A stretch of 6,225 nucleotides of DNA from Chloroflexota bacterium (GTDB lineage: Bacteria; Chloroflexota; Limnocylindria; Limnocylindrales; CSP1-4), in contig JAJYGO010000432.1 in assembly GCA_021785115.1 (NCBI GenBank), forward strand, positions 1 to 6,225, written 5' to 3'. Numbering within the stretch: position 1 is the first letter of the stretch; each line of letters starts with the position of its first letter. Positions 5,829-6,225 of this stretch are shown here, in pieces. The notes under the pieces were generated by a model. The model worked only from the letters and a program-made list of their open reading frames with translations. It had not been told where the DNA came from and did no database searches. A program made the translations under genes and the position numbers.

Positions 5829-6225
5829 GTGACGACCACCTCAAAGCCCACTGACGCCCTCGGCCTTCCGCCGAGCCAACGCGCCCCGCGAGTCCTCGTG
5901 GTGGATGACGAGCCGCCGATCGTTGACCTCATCGCCGGCTACCTCGACCGCGAAGGGTGGAGGGTGCGGACGGCTGGCGACGGCCACGAAGCGCTAGCCG
6001 AGGCCCACGAATTCGGGCCCGACGCGGTCATCCTGGACCTGATGCTGCCGGGCCTCGACGGCATCGAGGTCTGCAAGCAGCTCCGGACGTTCTCCGACGC
6101 CTACGTGCTCATGCTCACCGCCCGCAGCGAGGAGGTCGACCGGATCGTCGGGCTGGCGGTGGGGGCGGACGACTACCTGGCCAAGCCGTTCTCGCCGCGG
6201 GAGCTGGTCGCCCGGGTCAAGGCGC
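5829..6225 (+). CDS. OmpR/PhoB-type response regulator, receiver domain (3' end outside window)
   Basis: 132 residues are visible from GTG 5829 to the window edge, open throughout. After a Ser/Thr/Pro-rich lead of about 20 residues comes a complete receiver domain. The acidic pocket is D26 and D27 (VLVVDDEP), the phospho-acceptor is D70 in VILDLMLPGLDG, the switch Thr is T97 (LTARS), and the conserved Lys is K119 in GADDYLAKPFSPREL. Y116 sits where PhoB-like proteins have their switch Tyr. The sequence after the Lys (KPFSPRELVARVKA) is the usual run into a winged-helix output domain of OmpR type, but that domain lies outside the window, so the output class is inferred. A sensor kinase partner, commonly downstream, is not visible. 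The start is uncertain: GTG 5829 gives a typical N-terminus (MTTTSKPT) but only a weak ribosome site, while ATG 5727 is in frame and would add 34 residues of Arg/Ala/Pro-rich sequence. It is probably unrelated to the sugar genes. Confidence 0.93.
   Translation, partial: MTTTSKPTDALGLPPSQRAPRVLVVDDEPPIVDLIAGYLDREGWRVRTAGDGHEALAEAHEFGPDAVILDLMLPGLDGIEVCKQLRTFSDAYVLMLTARSEEVDRIVGLAVGADDYLAKPFSPRELVARVKA

Noticed and set aside
4387..5844. A minus-strand open frame of 485 codons across the SDR.
   Set aside because: It is an antisense shadow of the SDR with no recognisable domain, and it passes through the better-supported phosphatase remnant in a different frame.
1..6225. A mobile element, CRISPR array, tRNA or defence system.
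   Set aside because: I saw no transposase or integrase motifs, spaced direct repeats, cloverleaf-like segments, or nuclease/toxin-type genes; the genes are metabolic plus one regulator.

Overview
The window is a high-GC (about 70% by eye) bacterial chromosomal segment. Coding frames have strongly G/C-biased third positions, compact operons and one GTG start with a good Shine-Dalgarno. The protein styles (a C-terminal tail of a family I associate with actinobacterial-type hypothetical proteins, a two-gene transketolase, an OmpR-type response regulator with a Ser/Pro/Thr-rich lead) suggest an actinobacterium or a high-GC Chloroflexota-like lineage. No rRNA or other marker settles this.

Layout, left to right. 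(1) Bases 1-500 hold the C-terminal 165 residues of an unrecognised protein cut by the window edge. (2) Bases 578-3940 hold a tight four-gene plus-strand operon: a small cupin, the N-terminal (ThDP/Mg-binding) half of transketolase, the C-terminal half of transketolase, and a zinc-dependent medium-chain alcohol/polyol dehydrogenase. The cupin stop and the first transketolase start are one base apart, the two transketolase genes overlap by ATGA, and the dehydrogenase follows after 51 nt with its own strong ribosome site. (3) Bases 3941-4779 contain no intact gene. They hold a short imperfect tandem repeat/hairpin just after the operon and, on the minus strand, what looks like decayed coding DNA: a frameshifted N-terminal scrap of a tyrosine-phosphatase-like protein (4434-4630) and an unidentified frameshifted remnant (3949-4346). 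(4) Bases 4780-5565 hold a short-chain dehydrogenase/reductase. (5) Bases 5829-6225 hold the receiver domain of an OmpR-like response regulator, cut by the right edge.

Functionally, the split transketolase, the zinc dehydrogenase, the SDR and the cupin read as part of a sugar, polyol or sugar-acid catabolic locus: two oxidoreductases that interconvert hydroxyl and keto groups, a two-subunit transketolase moving a two-carbon unit from a ketose (phosphate), and a cupin that may be an isomerase or accessory enzyme. No kinase, isomerase or transporter is visible, so the substrate cannot be named. Nothing in the window looks like a defence, mobile or CRISPR system. The most unusual material is the functionally unassigned split-transketolase cluster and the eroded minus-strand region between its dehydrogenase and the SDR.
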